Positions 18,201 through 28,640 are shown, counted from the stretch's first letter. The stretch is DNA of 64,000 bases from Neptunitalea lumnitzerae (GCF_027924185.1 NZ_BRVO01000001.1:1488001-1552000); one strand, 5' to 3'. Notes: generated by a model from the sequence alone, not told the origin. Made by a program: numbers and translations.

Positions 18201-20858
18201 TTATTCCTTTTCTTCTTCGTCACTTTTCTTTTTCTTGTTAAACAAACCGTTTAATGTGTTTTTTACAGCGTTTTTTACATCGGTTTTTGTATCAGACTCT
18301 TTCGTGTCTGTAGTATCTGTGGTGGTTTCGTTATTGCCGCCATTAAGAAAACCTGATAGGGTTTCTTTTACTTTATCAGTACCTTCTTTTACAAGTTTAT
18401 CTTTTTGTTTTTCTATAATCTGATTGGTTAAATCGGTTACTGCTTTGCTAGCGTCTGTTTTAATTTTAGGACTCGTAAAAGTTCCTGTGATATTTGCGGT
18501 TACAGGTACTATGGTGTTCTCCATACTAGAGTCGTTTAGCTGACTTAACAACTTGGTTACATCACTTCCTAAATACTTAGCAGGGATGTTAAATGTAGCA
18601 TTGTAACTCATGGTTTGGTCAAAACCGTGTGTACCCGATATATCTATAGCGATATCTTTATATTTAATTTGGAATGGAGAAACGGTTACTTTTCCGTTTT
18701 CAAATTCTAATAACGCTTTTAAATCTTTAAGGTTTAAATCAGATAAATTAATAAAACTAAGGTTGCTGTCTAAACTACTCAATACTTTAGAGTCGGCAGT
18801 ATTAATACTATTACCTATAAGTTCTGCTAAGGCATTACCTGATAATGTGGTTAAATCAGGAGCCAAAGAATCGTCTAAATTACCAGATAAGCTTAATGAA
18901 GAATTTAAAGTACCTTCAATAGCGTCTGCAATAGGAGCTAAAGCTTTCAATAATTCTAATTCTTTAAATGCCTCAGATATGGTAAAAGATTTAATACCTA
19001 GATCCATATTAAAATTAGGAATGTCACCTTTGGTAGAAGCGCTACCATTTAAAGTTACGGTACCTCCTAAAAGGTTGGAAGAAACATCTTTTAGCGTAGC
19101 TGTTTCGTCTTTAATAAGTAAAGTACCCTTGGCGTTAGTAAGGTTTAAGTTGTCATATTTTACTTGTTTCGCATTCACAGTAACCGTAGCATCTAAAAAG
19201 TCAGGTATTTTTATTTGCGCGTCTTCGGTAGTGGTAGGGGTAGTAGTGGTTTCTGTAGTGGTAGTTTCTGGTTCAGTTTCTTCCACCATAAAATCACTTA
19301 AAGCAAAATTGTTAGAAGTAATATCAAAGTTTCCTTTTAGTAATTCATCATTAAACATATAACCTAAGAAATTACTAATGGAACCGGTAGCTTTAATGTC
19401 TGTAGAGCCCGATTTAGCATCAAATTCATTCAGACTTACTTTGGTATTATTAAAAGTTAAAGCCGTTTTATTAATAGTTAACGGATTTGCCATAGCATCT
19501 GAATTGTAAGTAAAACCGCTCAGTTGCATACTACCACTGTTGGTAGTGTTTTGGTATTGTTCACTTTCTATAGTAGCCATATCAAAAGCTGTAGAAATAT
19601 CTGCTTTTAAAATACCAGATAATGGAATGTCTAACTCTACAGGGTAGGCTTTGCTTAGGTTAGCTAAGTTTACAGTTCCTTTAAAATTAGCTTTGGCTGT
19701 AAAGTTTTCCATTAAGTTGGTCATTAATGCCTTTGCAGCAAAGGTATCTTGGTCTATTTTAAATGAGAAGTTTTCTACGTTTACTACCATATCATCCATC
19801 ATTCCTGTGCTGTTAGAAATATTAGTTTTAATGCTAATGTTTTCTACAGTTTTAGGTAGGTCTGGATATTTAAAACTTGCATTATCAGAACTAATGTCAA
19901 CCGTAAGTGTTGGCATATCGTGCGTTTCATCAATCACACCTTTGGCTTCCCCTGTAATACTAAAAGCGCCTTTAGTTTCTACACCTTCAATATCTTTAGA
20001 ATAAGTTTCAGGTATTAAAGCTAATAAGTTTTTAAAGTCGGTAGTAGGGGTTTTAAAACTAATGTCTACCATTTGGCCTTCGTCTAGTAATTGAACGTAT
20101 CCATCAAATACCAATGGTAATTTATTGATAAGTAATTTGTTATCTAAAAACGAATATTTGTTGTTTGGTAAATCAATTCCAAATACAGCATCTAAGGTTA
20201 GCGCATTGTTGTTTAAATATGCGGTGCTATCCATTATAAAACTAACATTAGCAGTAGTTTTAGTAGTAAGCTTAGAATTATCTAACGATAAATCACCACT
20301 TCCAGAGTGGTTTAAATCGGTTACTAGAAATTCCATTCCCGTACTTGCATCAATATAATCTACTTGAGAGTTGGTAATTTCGTATCCTGAAACAGATAGC
20401 TCAAATCCTGAAGTACTTTCTGTAGTAGTGGTTTCTTCTTTTGTAGTGGTTGTTTCTTTTGAAATGTCGTAATTAGCTTCGCCGTTTTCGTTTACCAATA
20501 CTTTTACTTTGGCACCATCAATGGCAAAATAGTCTAAGGTTAGTGGTTCATCTCCACTAGCAAAAAGTTGCGCTAACGACATTTTAAGGTCTACCTGTTT
20601 TACGGCAACCAAGGTGTCACCTAAAAACGGAGCGTAATTTACTAAACTAACATCAGATACGCGAACCGATGCATTGGGGAAATTTCTAATTAGACTAATG
20701 TCTGTTTCTGCAAATTCTAATTTTGCATTTAAGTTTTCGTTTACACTGTCTTTAATAAGCTGTTCTATCTTGCCTTTAAAAACAAATGGTATAGTAACTA
20801 ATAATACAAAAATCACAAGAATAACAATTCCTGTAATCTTAAGGATTTTCTTCAGCAT
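18201..20858 (-). CDS. AsmA-like protein
   Basis: 885 residues. One N-terminal membrane helix (about 5-27, ILKITGIVILVIFVLLVTIPFV) is followed by the AsmA signature (IKDSVNENLNAKLEFAETDISLIRNFPNASV) and a long region of repeated beta strands alternating hydrophobic and polar residues. A Thr/Glu-rich linker interrupts it twice (around 140-150 and 530-545), and the C-terminus is charged. AsmA-clan proteins span the periplasm as beta grooves that move phospholipid to the outer membrane. Here the role is by family. It is the last gene of a possible minus-strand unit with the queuosine-precursor transporter and sppA. Confidence 0.88.
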   Translation of the reverse strand: MLKKILKITGIVILVIFVLLVTIPFVFKGKIEQLIKDSVNENLNAKLEFAETDISLIRNFPNASVRVSDVSLVNYAPFLGDTLVAVKQVDLKMSLAQLFASGDEPLTLDYFAIDGAKVKVLVNENGEANYDISKETTTTKEETTTTESTSGFELSVSGYEITNSQVDYIDASTGMEFLVTDLNHSGSGDLSLDNSKLTTKTTANVSFIMDSTAYLNNNALTLDAVFGIDLPNNKYSFLDNKLLINKLPLVFDGYVQLLDEGQMVDISFKTPTTDFKNLLALIPETYSKDIEGVETKGAFSITGEAKGVIDETHDMPTLTVDISSDNASFKYPDLPKTVENISIKTNISNSTGMMDDMVVNVENFSFKIDQDTFAAKALMTNLMENFTAKANFKGTVNLANLSKAYPVELDIPLSGILKADISTAFDMATIESEQYQNTTNSGSMQLSGFTYNSDAMANPLTINKTALTFNNTKVSLNEFDAKSGSTDIKATGSISNFLGYMFNDELLKGNFDITSNNFALSDFMVEETEPETTTTETTTTPTTTEDAQIKIPDFLDATVTVNAKQVKYDNLNLTNAKGTLLIKDETATLKDVSSNLLGGTVTLNGSASTKGDIPNFNMDLGIKSFTISEAFKELELLKALAPIADAIEGTLNSSLSLSGNLDDSLAPDLTTLSGNALAELIGNSINTADSKVLSSLDSNLSFINLSDLNLKDLKALLEFENGKVTVSPFQIKYKDIAIDISGTHGFDQTMSYNATFNIPAKYLGSDVTKLLSQLNDSSMENTIVPVTANITGTFTSPKIKTDASKAVTDLTNQIIEKQKDKLVKEGTDKVKETLSGFLNGGNNETTTDTTDTKESDTKTDVKNAVKNTLNGLFNKKKKSDEEEKE

Positions 20859-20914
20859 TTTGGATATGTTAAATTAGAAAGATGAAATTACTGCATTTGT
20901 AATTTAAAGAGTGT

Positions 20915-21622
20915 TTAATCTATGTTAATTTCTTCTCCTTGCTTTAATTTAAAGCGTTTATTGAACAGGTAAGTGAATAAATACAGCAATGGGGTGTCTA
21001 ATAGTGCTACTATAAGTTTAAAGATAAAACCACTTATTACTAGACCGGTAAACATGCTCCAAGGTAATACTTCAAACAAGCATAATAATAAGATAACCGT
21101 AAGGGTGTCTATAAATTGTGAAGAAATAGTAGAGAAGTTGTTTCGTAACCAGAGGTGTTTTCCATTCGTGAATTTTTTCCAGAAATGGTAAATTCTTATA
21201 TCTACAAATTGAGCAAATAGGTATGCCATCATTGATGCTAAAACTGCTACAGGGGATAACCCAAAAACTTTAGAAAATACCTCGTTGTTAATACCAGAAT
21301 AGGAGGTGGCTTCTGTGTGGTTAGCAATAACAATAATGAGCATTGAAAATAACGAGGCTACGATGCCTACTTTTACAACCTGATTAGCTTTTTCTTTGCC
21401 GTAGATTTCAGAAATTAAATCGGTGATTAAAAATGTAACCGGGTAGGGTAACAGTCCTACAGAAATTTCAAAAAGCTTTGCACCGTAAATTTCAACCTCT
21501 CCAAACGGATACCAAAAAAAGAACTTTTGAAAAATAAGATTCGAAACTACCAAAGAGGTAATGAATATTGCTCCTAAGTAAAGGTAAATTTGAAATGCTA
21601 ACTTCTTATCTTTTTCTGTCAT
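20915..21622 (-). CDS. queuosine precursor transporter (YhhQ/VUT family)
   Basis: 235 residues with six or seven membrane helices. Family motifs: VEIYGAKLFEISVGLLPYPVTFLITDLISEIYG, where the PYPVTFLITDLISE segment is diagnostic, then FAQFVDIRIYHFWKKFTNGKHLWLRNNFSTI and SQFIDT. Members import queuine or preQ precursors, used to modify tRNA wobble position 34. It lies 3 bases after the sppA stop on the same strand, so the two are co-transcribed. Confidence 0.9.
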   Translation of the reverse strand: MTEKDKKLAFQIYLYLGAIFITSLVVSNLIFQKFFFWYPFGEVEIYGAKLFEISVGLLPYPVTFLITDLISEIYGKEKANQVVKVGIVASLFSMLIIVIANHTEATSYSGINNEVFSKVFGLSPVAVLASMMAYLFAQFVDIRIYHFWKKFTNGKHLWLRNNFSTISSQFIDTLTVILLLCLFEVLPWSMFTGLVISGFIFKLIVALLDTPLLYLFTYLFNKRFKLKQGEEINID

Positions 21623-21625
21623 AGG

Positions 21626-23401
21626 CTACTTTATATCAAGCTCATAAGGTAGTCTGGCTTGTATTCCTTTTAGTTGGTTTAATTCGTTTAATTTCTTTAA
21701 AATAGTATAGGTTTCAGTTCCTAATTCCTTTTCTAACTGTTCTTCTGCCAAAGTACTACTAGAGGCAAAACGGCCTAATAAGGTTTCTAACGAGGTTATA
21801 TTCTCGTACTTAGGGTAGGTTTCTATGCTATACTCTGTAATATCTTTATCGTTAGCTAATGCTTCTATGGTAGCATTTAGTCCGCCTAGTTCATCTACTA
21901 GTCCTTTGTCTAAGGCATCTGTACCACTCCATACTCTACCTCTTGCAACGGCATCTACTTCTTCAAAAGTCATGTTTCTACCTTTAGCAACTTTGTTTAC
22001 AAAGGTTTTATAGAAGTTTTCAATACTTTCTTGTATTTCGGTTCTTTTTTCCTCTGTTAACCCTTGAAAAATGCTATAGCCGTTAGAGGATTTGTTGGTG
22101 CCAACTTGTTGTGAGTTAATTCCCCAATTGTTAGCAAGTTCTTTAATATTTGGTAAAAGTCCAAATACACCTATAGACCCAGTAATGGTATTTGGTTCTG
22201 CAAATATTTTTTCAGCACCACAAGAAATGTAATATCCTCCAGAGGCTGCATAATTACCCATAGATACATAAACAGGTTTTACACTTTGTGTAACTTGCAC
22301 TTCTCTCCAAATAATATCTGAAGCTAAAGCGCTACCGCCTGGAGAGTTTACACGTAGAACAATACCTTGTACGTCGTCATTTTCTCTGGCTTCTCTTAAA
22401 GCTTTTATCATTACATCCTGACCAATAATTTGGTTAGAACCTTCTGCATATTGTATTTCTCCTTGAGCAAAAATAACGGCTATTTTATTTGGCTTTTGGC
22501 CTATAAACAATTTTTTAGAAATATGCTCGGCGTACTCGTATATATTAACTGTTCTAAGTTCTTCAAAAGCCGGTAAGCCAGAAGCATCTTTTAAAAGCTC
22601 TTCGTATTGGTCTAAGTAAAATGCCTTGTCTATAATATGGTTAGCTACGGCTAGTTCGGCAGTTCTTGCGCCAAGTTCATCGGTTATGGTGTTAAATTGA
22701 GCAAAGTCTATACCTCTTGAGTTTGCCATGTCTGTGGCAATGGTTTTCCAAATTGAGCTTAATAATTCTGTAATTTGCTCTCTATTAGCAGGGCTCATTT
22801 CATTTTGTAAAAAAGGCTCTACAGCACTTTTATATTCTCCGTGTCTAATTACTTCTAATTTTATGCCTGTTTTATCTTGTAGGTCTTTGTAAAATAAAAT
22901 TTCAGAAGAAAGTCCTTTGAGCTCTAAATCACCAACGGGAGTTAAAAAAACAGAATCGGCTACAGAAGCTAAATAATAGTCTTTTTGAGAATAACCATCA
23001 GAATAGCTGTATACAAATTTTCCTGAAGCTTTAAAATCTTCAATAGCGTCTCTAATAGCTTTTATATTTGCAAACCCACCTTGTATAAAGGTTGAGTTTT
23101 TAATGCTAATACCTGTGATGTCATCATCTGTTTTAGCATACTCAATAGCATCTAGTATGTGGTATAAGCCTGTATAATTTTCGTAGTTTAAAAATTCTAA
23201 ATCTACATAGCTGTATTCGCCACCATAATCACTTAAAGGTAAATCAAGGTCAATTTCCAGAATACTATTGTGTTTTACTAGTACAATGTTTTCATCGGTA
23301 GAGGCTGCTGCTGTTGCAATTAGCAGAAAAAATAAAAAGATAAGTCCTGTTGCAATAAAGAAGCCTAATATAGCGGCAAGCAAATTTCTTAAAAAAGCCA
23401 T
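21626..23401 (-). CDS. sppA: signal peptide peptidase SppA, 67 kDa type
   Basis: 591 residues, the length of double-domain SppA. One N-terminal membrane anchor (about 8-32), then two S49 protease domains. The nucleophile serine is in YAASGGYYISCGAEKIFA in the C-terminal half, and the general-base lysine is expected in the N-terminal half (VIRHGEYKSAVEPF). GSIGVFGLLPN is also conserved. SppA degrades signal peptides left in the inner membrane after secretion. Downstream genes are the queuosine-precursor transporter and AsmA. Confidence 0.93.
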   Translation of the reverse strand: MAFLRNLLAAILGFFIATGLIFLFFLLIATAAASTDENIVLVKHNSILEIDLDLPLSDYGGEYSYVDLEFLNYENYTGLYHILDAIEYAKTDDDITGISIKNSTFIQGGFANIKAIRDAIEDFKASGKFVYSYSDGYSQKDYYLASVADSVFLTPVGDLELKGLSSEILFYKDLQDKTGIKLEVIRHGEYKSAVEPFLQNEMSPANREQITELLSSIWKTIATDMANSRGIDFAQFNTITDELGARTAELAVANHIIDKAFYLDQYEELLKDASGLPAFEELRTVNIYEYAEHISKKLFIGQKPNKIAVIFAQGEIQYAEGSNQIIGQDVMIKALREARENDDVQGIVLRVNSPGGSALASDIIWREVQVTQSVKPVYVSMGNYAASGGYYISCGAEKIFAEPNTITGSIGVFGLLPNIKELANNWGINSQQVGTNKSSNGYSIFQGLTEEKRTEIQESIENFYKTFVNKVAKGRNMTFEEVDAVARGRVWSGTDALDKGLVDELGGLNATIEALANDKDITEYSIETYPKYENITSLETLLGRFASSSTLAEEQLEKELGTETYTILKKLNELNQLKGIQARLPYELDIK

Positions 23402-23426
23402 ATAAATCTGTTCATTAAAATACGGG

Positions 23427-23434
23427 CAAAGATA
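23427..23434 (-). promoter_or_regulatory. -7 promoter element of sppA
   Basis: The complement reads TATCTTTG, a full match to TAnnTTTG, 25 bases before the sppA start. I see no clear TTG at the expected distance. The folK-dNK promoter must lie in the same 72-base gap on the other strand. Confidence 0.45.
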
Positions 23435-23473
23435 ACTTATTGTGCATTGTTTTTATTTATTTTGCCCTTGATT

Positions 23474-24604
23474 ATGAAAAAGCGTTCAAAAGTTTACATT
23501 GCTATTGGTAGCAATTTGGGAAATAAGTTACAGTATTTACAAAAATCATTAGTGTACATCACCAATGAGATTGGAACCATTGTGAAGATATCGCCTATTT
23601 TTGAAACTCCTGCTTGGGGTTTTGAAGGTGCCGACTTTTACAATGCATGTATTGCTGTGCAAACTTTTGAACCTGCTCAAGTAGTACTGCAAAAATTATT
23701 GCACATTGAAACGGAGTTGGGTAGGACACGTGCTGGAGGAGATGGGTACCAGTCTAGAACCATTGATTTAGATATTCTGTTTTACGATGATGAAGTAATT
23801 GATACAACCGATTTGCAATTACCGCACCCACAATTACACTTGCGTAATTTTGTTTTGGCACCCCTAGCAGCCATAGCGCCTGGTAAAGTACATCCTATAT
23901 TTAAAAAATCAGTATTAGAATTGTTAGAGCAATCACCTGATGCGGGTGTTTGTAAAAATGTGGGGTATTTGCTGGAAGACCCTAAAAGAAAGCAGTTGTT
24001 TGCTAACTACAATTACATAGCTATAGAGGGTAATATTGGCGCTGGTAAAACTACCTTAGCAACTAAAATATCGGAAGATTTTAATGCTAAACTGATTTTA
24101 GAACGTTTTGCAGATAATCCGTTTTTGCCCAAGTTTTATGAAGATAATGCCAGATATGCATTCCCGTTAGAGATGTCTTTTTTAGCAGACAGATACCAAC
24201 AGATATCTGATGATTTAGCGCAGTTTGATTTGTTTAAAGATTTTGTGGTGTCAGACTATGATGTGTTTAAATCGTTAATATTTGCAAAGGTAACCTTGCA
24301 ACAGGAAGAGTTTAGCTTGTACCGAAAACTCTTTACCATTATGCACAAGGAAATGATAAAACCCGATTTGTACATTTACTTGCACCAAAACACGGAAAGA
24401 TTATTGGCTAATATAAAGAAACGCGGTAGAATGTACGAACAAAAAATACCAGCTAGTTATCTTGAAAAAATAAACGAAGGGTATACTGAGTTTATGCGCT
24501 CTAAAAATGAGCACAATGTATTGGTAATAGATGTTTCTGATAAAGATTTTGTAGCCAATCCTGAAGATTATGAGGCTATTTTAGATCAGATTGCTAACTT
24601 CTAG
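23474..24604 (+). CDS. folK: fusion of HPPK (FolK) and deoxynucleoside kinase
   Basis: 376 residues from ATG 23474 (MKKRSKVYIAIGSNLGN); an earlier in-frame start would add nine hydrophobic residues that do not fit. Residues 1-160 are 6-hydroxymethyl-7,8-dihydropterin pyrophosphokinase, with RTIDLDILF at 95-103 and PHP at 117-119. Residues 180-376 are a deoxynucleoside kinase with P-loop GNIGAGKT (186-193), LERFADNPFL, the DRY/LADRYQQ segment and the arginine-rich lid KKRGRMYEQ. The first half makes folate precursor, the second phosphorylates deoxynucleosides. Fusions of this kind are known in Bacteroidota. Both feed the thymidylate/folate pathway with folA and thyA in this window. Confidence 0.93.
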   Translation: MKKRSKVYIAIGSNLGNKLQYLQKSLVYITNEIGTIVKISPIFETPAWGFEGADFYNACIAVQTFEPAQVVLQKLLHIETELGRTRAGGDGYQSRTIDLDILFYDDEVIDTTDLQLPHPQLHLRNFVLAPLAAIAPGKVHPIFKKSVLELLEQSPDAGVCKNVGYLLEDPKRKQLFANYNYIAIEGNIGAGKTTLATKISEDFNAKLILERFADNPFLPKFYEDNARYAFPLEMSFLADRYQQISDDLAQFDLFKDFVVSDYDVFKSLIFAKVTLQQEEFSLYRKLFTIMHKEMIKPDLYIYLHQNTERLLANIKKRGRMYEQKIPASYLEKINEGYTEFMRSKNEHNVLVIDVSDKDFVANPEDYEAILDQIANF

Positions 24605-24605
24605 G

Positions 24606-25133
24606 TTATTGTAGTTTTGTAAATAAATCCCATAGTACTACCCCTGTACTTACCGAAATATTTAAAGAGTGCTTGGTACCGTATTGCGGTATTTCAATAA
24701 CACCATCACAAGCCGAAACAACTTTTTGAGCAACTCCTTTTACTTCGTTACCAAAAATAACAGCATACTTTTTAGAGGTGTCAGGTGTAAATTCATTTAG
24801 CATGGTAGCGTTTTCAGCTTGCTCTATAGCTAAGGTTTGTATGTTTTCTTTTTTTAAGTCTTCTACCAATGCTAGGGTATCTTCTTTATATTCCCAGTCA
24901 ACACTGTCAGTAGCACCTAAAGCGGTTTTGTGGATGTCTTTATGTGGTGGAGTAGCCGTAATGCCACACAGGTAAATTTTTTCTATTAAAAAGGCATCAG
25001 AGGTTCTAAAAACAGAGCCAATATTGTTCAAACTTCTAATATTGTCTAGCACCACAATTAAGGGTGTTTTTTGACTTTCTTTAAAAGCATCAACATCTAT
25101 ACGGTTTAATTCGCTGTTTTTTAATTTTCTCAT
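24606..25133 (-). CDS. SpoU/TrmH family RNA methyltransferase
   Basis: 175 residues, a minimal SPOUT domain: VVLDNIRSLNNIGSVFRTSDAF (motif 1), AVIFGNEVKGVAQKVV (motif 2) and IEIPQYGTKHSLNISVSTGVVLW (motif 3 and trefoil knot). These enzymes 2'-O-methylate ribose in tRNA or rRNA with S-adenosylmethionine. The target (TrmH-like position 18 or another) cannot be told by eye. It converges on the folK-dNK gene with only a 1-base gap. Confidence 0.9.
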   Translation of the reverse strand: MRKLKNSELNRIDVDAFKESQKTPLIVVLDNIRSLNNIGSVFRTSDAFLIEKIYLCGITATPPHKDIHKTALGATDSVDWEYKEDTLALVEDLKKENIQTLAIEQAENATMLNEFTPDTSKKYAVIFGNEVKGVAQKVVSACDGVIEIPQYGTKHSLNISVSTGVVLWDLFTKLQ

Positions 25134-25157
25134 GGTTCCTTCTCTTTGTTTTGTGGT

Positions 25158-25190
25158 AAAAAAAAAACTTCCTCTGGTTAAGAGGAAGCT
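25158..25190 (-). terminator. Rho-independent terminator of the DUF1573 gene
   Basis: On the minus strand CTTCCTCT, TAACC loop, AGAGGAAG is followed by a run of ten T bases. It lies 23 bases after the DUF1573 stop, just before the RNA methyltransferase start. Confidence 0.88.
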
Positions 25191-25212
25191 TGTATTTGTA
25201 TGTAATTACAAA

Positions 25213-25665
25213 TTACTTTTTGTCAGTAGCTACAGGAGCGTTAGGATCTGGTTCAACCGTACCGGTAATTCTAACTTTTTTCACTGGTGCATCTACTGCA
25301 TTTGAGTTTACAGTTACCATTTTAGTAAAATGACCTACTCTGCTAGTAGCATATTTTACTTTAATAACACCTGATTCTCCTGGAGCAAAAGGCTTGTTTA
25401 ACGGAGCAGTAGGAACTGTACATCCGCAAGAACCTTTTACGCTAGTTAACACTAAAGGAGCATTTCCTGTGTTTGTAAATTTAAACTCTCTAACACCATC
25501 ACCTTTAAACTCAACTGTACCGTAATCTAAGATTTCAGTATCAAAAGAAATTTTTGGTCCATCAGCAGGAACTTCTTTTGCAGTTGTAGTAGTTGTAGTT
25601 GTTTGCGCAAATGTTGCAGTTAAGCTAAATAAAGCTAAACCACATGCTAATATTAAATTTTTCAT
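25213..25665 (-). CDS. DUF1573 secreted protein
   Basis: 150 residues from ATG 25665: signal peptide (MKNLILACGLALFSLTATFA), a short Thr-rich linker, then one DUF1573 immunoglobulin-like domain with the hallmarks FDTEILDYGTVEFKGDG, FKFTNTGNAPLVL and VKGSCGCTVP followed by FAPGESGVIKVKY. The domain is common in exported proteins of Bacteroidota; its role is unknown. The promoter and terminator are both strong, so it is probably abundant and transcribed alone. An upstream in-frame ATG would put 16 residues before the signal peptide and is rejected. Confidence 0.88.
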   Translation of the reverse strand: MKNLILACGLALFSLTATFAQTTTTTTTAKEVPADGPKISFDTEILDYGTVEFKGDGVREFKFTNTGNAPLVLTSVKGSCGCTVPTAPLNKPFAPGESGVIKVKYATSRVGHFTKMVTVNSNAVDAPVKKVRITGTVEPDPNAPVATDKK

Positions 25666-25689
25666 ATCTATAGTATTGAGTTTGTTGGT

Positions 25690-25717
25690 CAAATATATAA
25701 AATACCATGCCAAACAA
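25690..25717 (-). promoter_or_regulatory. promoter of the DUF1573 gene
   Basis: On the minus strand TTG (complement of 25715-25717), a 17-base spacer and TATATTTG (complement of 25690-25697) match both Bacteroidota promoter boxes. The start codon follows 25 bases later. Confidence 0.75.
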
Positions 25718-25816
25718 TCAATTTTGTTGCGAATATTTTATTTTTTTTAACAGTTTTAGGAGCTGCTATAATTCCTTAACTTCGCATTTTTAGTAGAAAT
25801 TATAAAATCATAAGGT

Positions 25817-28429
25817 TTGTCGGCAAAATCCACTGCAAAAAAGGAAACTCCTTTAATGAAGCAATACAATCAGATAAAAGCAAAATATCCTGATGCGATG
25901 TTGCTATTTAGAGTAGGAGATTTTTATGAAACGTTTGGCGAAGATGCGGTAAAAGCATCGCAAATATTAGGTATTGTTTTAACCAATAGAAATAATGGTA
26001 GTGAACGTTCAGAGCTTGCCGGGTTTCCGCACCACTCGTTAAATACCTATTTGCCTAAATTGGTCAAAGCAGGGCAAAGGGTGGCTATTTGCGATCAGTT
26101 AGAAGACCCTAAACAAACCAAAACCATTGTAAAGCGTGGTGTTACCGAGTTGGTAACTCCAGGAGTTGCCTTAAATGACGATATTCTACACGCTAAAAGC
26201 AATAACTTTTTAAGTGCTATTTCTTTTGGTAAAACCTTTATAGGAATTTCTTTTTTAGATGTTTCTACAGGGGAGTTTTTAACGGCTCAGGGCTCTGCGG
26301 AGTATATAGATAAACTATTGCAAAACTTTGCCCCTAGTGAGTTATTGATTTCTAAAAAATGTAAAAAGCAGTTTCAAGAAACCTTTGGGAGTGATTTTCA
26401 TACTTTCTTTTTAGAAGATTGGATTTTTCAGGAAGATTATGCTAATGAAACCCTTACGGGGCATTTTAAAACCAACTCTTTAAAAGGGTTTGGGGTAGCA
26501 CATTTAACCGATGGTATTTTAGCCTCGGGGGCAGTGCTGCATTATTTAGGGGAAACCCAGCATAAGCAGCTACAACACATTACCACCTTAGCCAGAATTG
26601 CTGAAGATGAATATGTGTGGATGGATAGGTTCACCATTAGAAATCTTGAATTGTACAATGCTACTGCAGCTAATGCTGTTACCTTGTTAGATGTGATAGA
26701 TAAAACTATATCGGCTATGGGAGGGCGTATGCTCAAACGTTGGTTGGCATTACCTCTTAAAAACAAAGACCGTATACTAGAGCGCCACAAAGTGGTGAAG
26801 TTTTTATTAGATAACCCACCGCTATTGCAAAAAATGCAATCGCAAATTAAGCAGATAGCCGATTTAGAACGATTGATTTCTAAAGTAGCTACCGGAAGAA
26901 TTTGTCCGAGGGAGGTAGTGCAGTTAAAAAACTCTTTAGAAGCAGTAGTGCCCATAAAAAGTTTGGCATTACAATCGGGAGATGAGGCGTTGACTGTAGT
27001 AGGAGATAAGCTTCACGATTGTGAATTGCTGCGCACTAAAATTAAGGAGATGATTAATGAAGAGGCTCCTGTGAATATTTTAAAAGGACAAACCATTGCG
27101 GAAGGATTTTCTGAAGAATTGGATGAGTATAGAGGTTTAGCCTATTCTGGTAAAGATTATTTAGATAAAATGCTGGAGCGTGAAACTGAACGTACTGGCA
27201 TCCCTTCTTTAAAAATAGCGAGTAACAATGTGTTTGGGTATTATATTGAAGTACGTAATACGCATAGAGATAAAGTGCCAGAGGAATGGACACGTAAACA
27301 AACCCTAGTAAATGCCGAGCGTTATATTACAGAAGAGTTAAAGGAGTATGAAGCAAAGATTTTAGGAGCGGAAGAAAAAATAACGGTGCTTGAGCAAGAG
27401 TTGTTTCAAAAATTGGTACAATGGTTACAAGGGTATATTACACAAGTACAATCAAATGCGGTACTTATTGCGCAATTGGACTGTTTATGCGGATTTGCAC
27501 AACTGGCAAAAGAACATAACTACGTACAACCGCAGTTAGATGATACGTTTGTGTTGGATATTAAAAACGGTCGCCACCCGGTAATTGAAAAACAATTGCC
27601 TATTGGAGAGCCTTACATTGCCAATGATGTGGTTTTAGATAGAGAACAGCAACAAATTATTATGATTACCGGACCTAACATGAGTGGTAAGTCGGCTATC
27701 TTACGACAAACTGCTTTAATTGTGTTGTTAGCGCAAATAGGTTCGTTTGTACCAGCCGATGCGGTAAACATGGGCTTGGTAGATAAAATATTTACCCGTG
27801 TAGGGGCTAGCGATAACATTTCTATGGGGGAGTCTACCTTTATGGTAGAAATGAATGAGACGGCTTCTATTCTTAATAACATATCAGACCGCAGTTTGGT
27901 GTTGTTAGATGAAATAGGTAGAGGTACCAGTACCTATGATGGTATATCTATTGCCTGGGCTATTTCTGAGTATTTACACGAGCACCCTGCAAAAGCTAAA
28001 ACTTTGTTTGCAACCCATTACCATGAGCTTAATGAAATGACCAATACCTTTAACCGTATTCGTAATTTTAATGTAGCGGTAAAGGAAACCAAAGACAATG
28101 TGTTGTTTTTACGTAAGCTGGTAGAAGGTGGTAGCGAGCATAGCTTTGGTATTCATGTAGCTAAAATGGCAGGTATGCCACAACAGGTAATTAAACGTGC
28201 TAATAAAATATTAAAGCAGTTAGAGAAATCGCATGCTGGGGAACACACCAAAGAAACCATGGCAGAGCTAGATGATGAAATGCAATTGAGCATTTTTAAT
28301 TTAGACGATCCGTTGTTAATGGAGATTAAAGAAGAGATATTACATACCGATATAGATACGCTAACCCCAGTAGAAGCGCTTATGAAGTTGAATGAAATTA
28401 AGCGAATGTTGGTAAAGAAAACAAAATGA
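25817..28429 (+). CDS. mutS: DNA mismatch repair protein MutS
   Basis: 870 residues with the full MutS layout: mismatch-recognition domain with the Phe-X-Glu wedge ([13 protein letters not shown]), connector, lever/clamp core, ATPase with P-loop GPNMSGKS, Walker [17 protein letters not shown] and FATHYHELN, and a C-terminal helix-turn-helix dimer region. It binds mispairs and recruits MutL. The start is read as TTG at 25817: it keeps the Lys-rich leader [14 protein letters not shown] seen in relatives. The next ATG, 13 codons on, would trim it. The gene stands alone between DUF1573 and the tRNA cluster. Confidence 0.96.
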   Translation: MSAKSTAKKETPLMKQYNQIKAKYPDAMLLFRVGDFYETFGEDAVKASQILGIVLTNRNNGSERSELAGFPHHSLNTYLPKLVKAGQRVAICDQLEDPKQTKTIVKRGVTELVTPGVALNDDILHAKSNNFLSAISFGKTFIGISFLDVSTGEFLTAQGSAEYIDKLLQNFAPSELLISKKCKKQFQETFGSDFHTFFLEDWIFQEDYANETLTGHFKTNSLKGFGVAHLTDGILASGAVLHYLGETQHKQLQHITTLARIAEDEYVWMDRFTIRNLELYNATAANAVTLLDVIDKTISAMGGRMLKRWLALPLKNKDRILERHKVVKFLLDNPPLLQKMQSQIKQIADLERLISKVATGRICPREVVQLKNSLEAVVPIKSLALQSGDEALTVVGDKLHDCELLRTKIKEMINEEAPVNILKGQTIAEGFSEELDEYRGLAYSGKDYLDKMLERETERTGIPSLKIASNNVFGYYIEVRNTHRDKVPEEWTRKQTLVNAERYITEELKEYEAKILGAEEKITVLEQELFQKLVQWLQGYITQVQSNAVLIAQLDCLCGFAQLAKEHNYVQPQLDDTFVLDIKNGRHPVIEKQLPIGEPYIANDVVLDREQQQIIMITGPNMSGKSAILRQTALIVLLAQIGSFVPADAVNMGLVDKIFTRVGASDNISMGESTFMVEMNETASILNNISDRSLVLLDEIGRGTSTYDGISIAWAISEYLHEHPAKAKTLFATHYHELNEMTNTFNRIRNFNVAVKETKDNVLFLRKLVEGGSEHSFGIHVAKMAGMPQQVIKRANKILKQLEKSHAGEHTKETMAELDDEMQLSIFNLDDPLLMEIKEEILHTDIDTLTPVEALMKLNEIKRMLVKKTK

Positions 28430-28484
28430 TGAATTGATTTTTAAGGGGTTATAAAAAAATGTGATTTTTTTGATGCAAAAAACT

Positions 28485-28513
28485 TTGACGTTGCCATAAA
28501 TGTGTTATATTTG
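28485..28513 (+). promoter_or_regulatory. promoter of the tRNA-Gly/tRNA-Leu cluster
   Basis: TTG (28485-28487, inside TTTGAC), an 18-base spacer and TATATTTG (28506-28513) match both Bacteroidota boxes exactly. tRNA-Gly begins 39 bases later. Confidence 0.78.
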
Positions 28514-28552
28514 CATCCGCAATCAAGGAATTGCAAACGTTCTTAAAAATAT

Positions 28553-28625
28553 GCGAAAATAGCTCAGCTGGTAGAGCGCAACCTTGCCAAGGTTGAGGTC
28601 GCGGGTTCGAACCCCGTTTTTCGCT
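28553..28625 (+). tRNA. tRNA-Gly (GCC)
   Basis: 73 bases fold as a cloverleaf: acceptor GCGAAAA with TTTTCGC, D arm GCTCAGCTGGTAGAGC, anticodon stem CAACC/GGTTG with loop TTGCCAA (anticodon GCC), T arm GGTTCGAACCCC. CCA is not encoded. It lies 15 bases before the first tRNA-Leu and is probably in the same transcript. Confidence 0.95.
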
Positions 28626-28640
28626 CATGTACTGTATAAC

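Noticed and set aside
18201-20858. Many long open frames on the plus strand opposite the AsmA gene
   Set aside because: They are shadows of a highly repetitive, Thr/Ser/Leu-rich protein; none has recognisable domains or its own signals.
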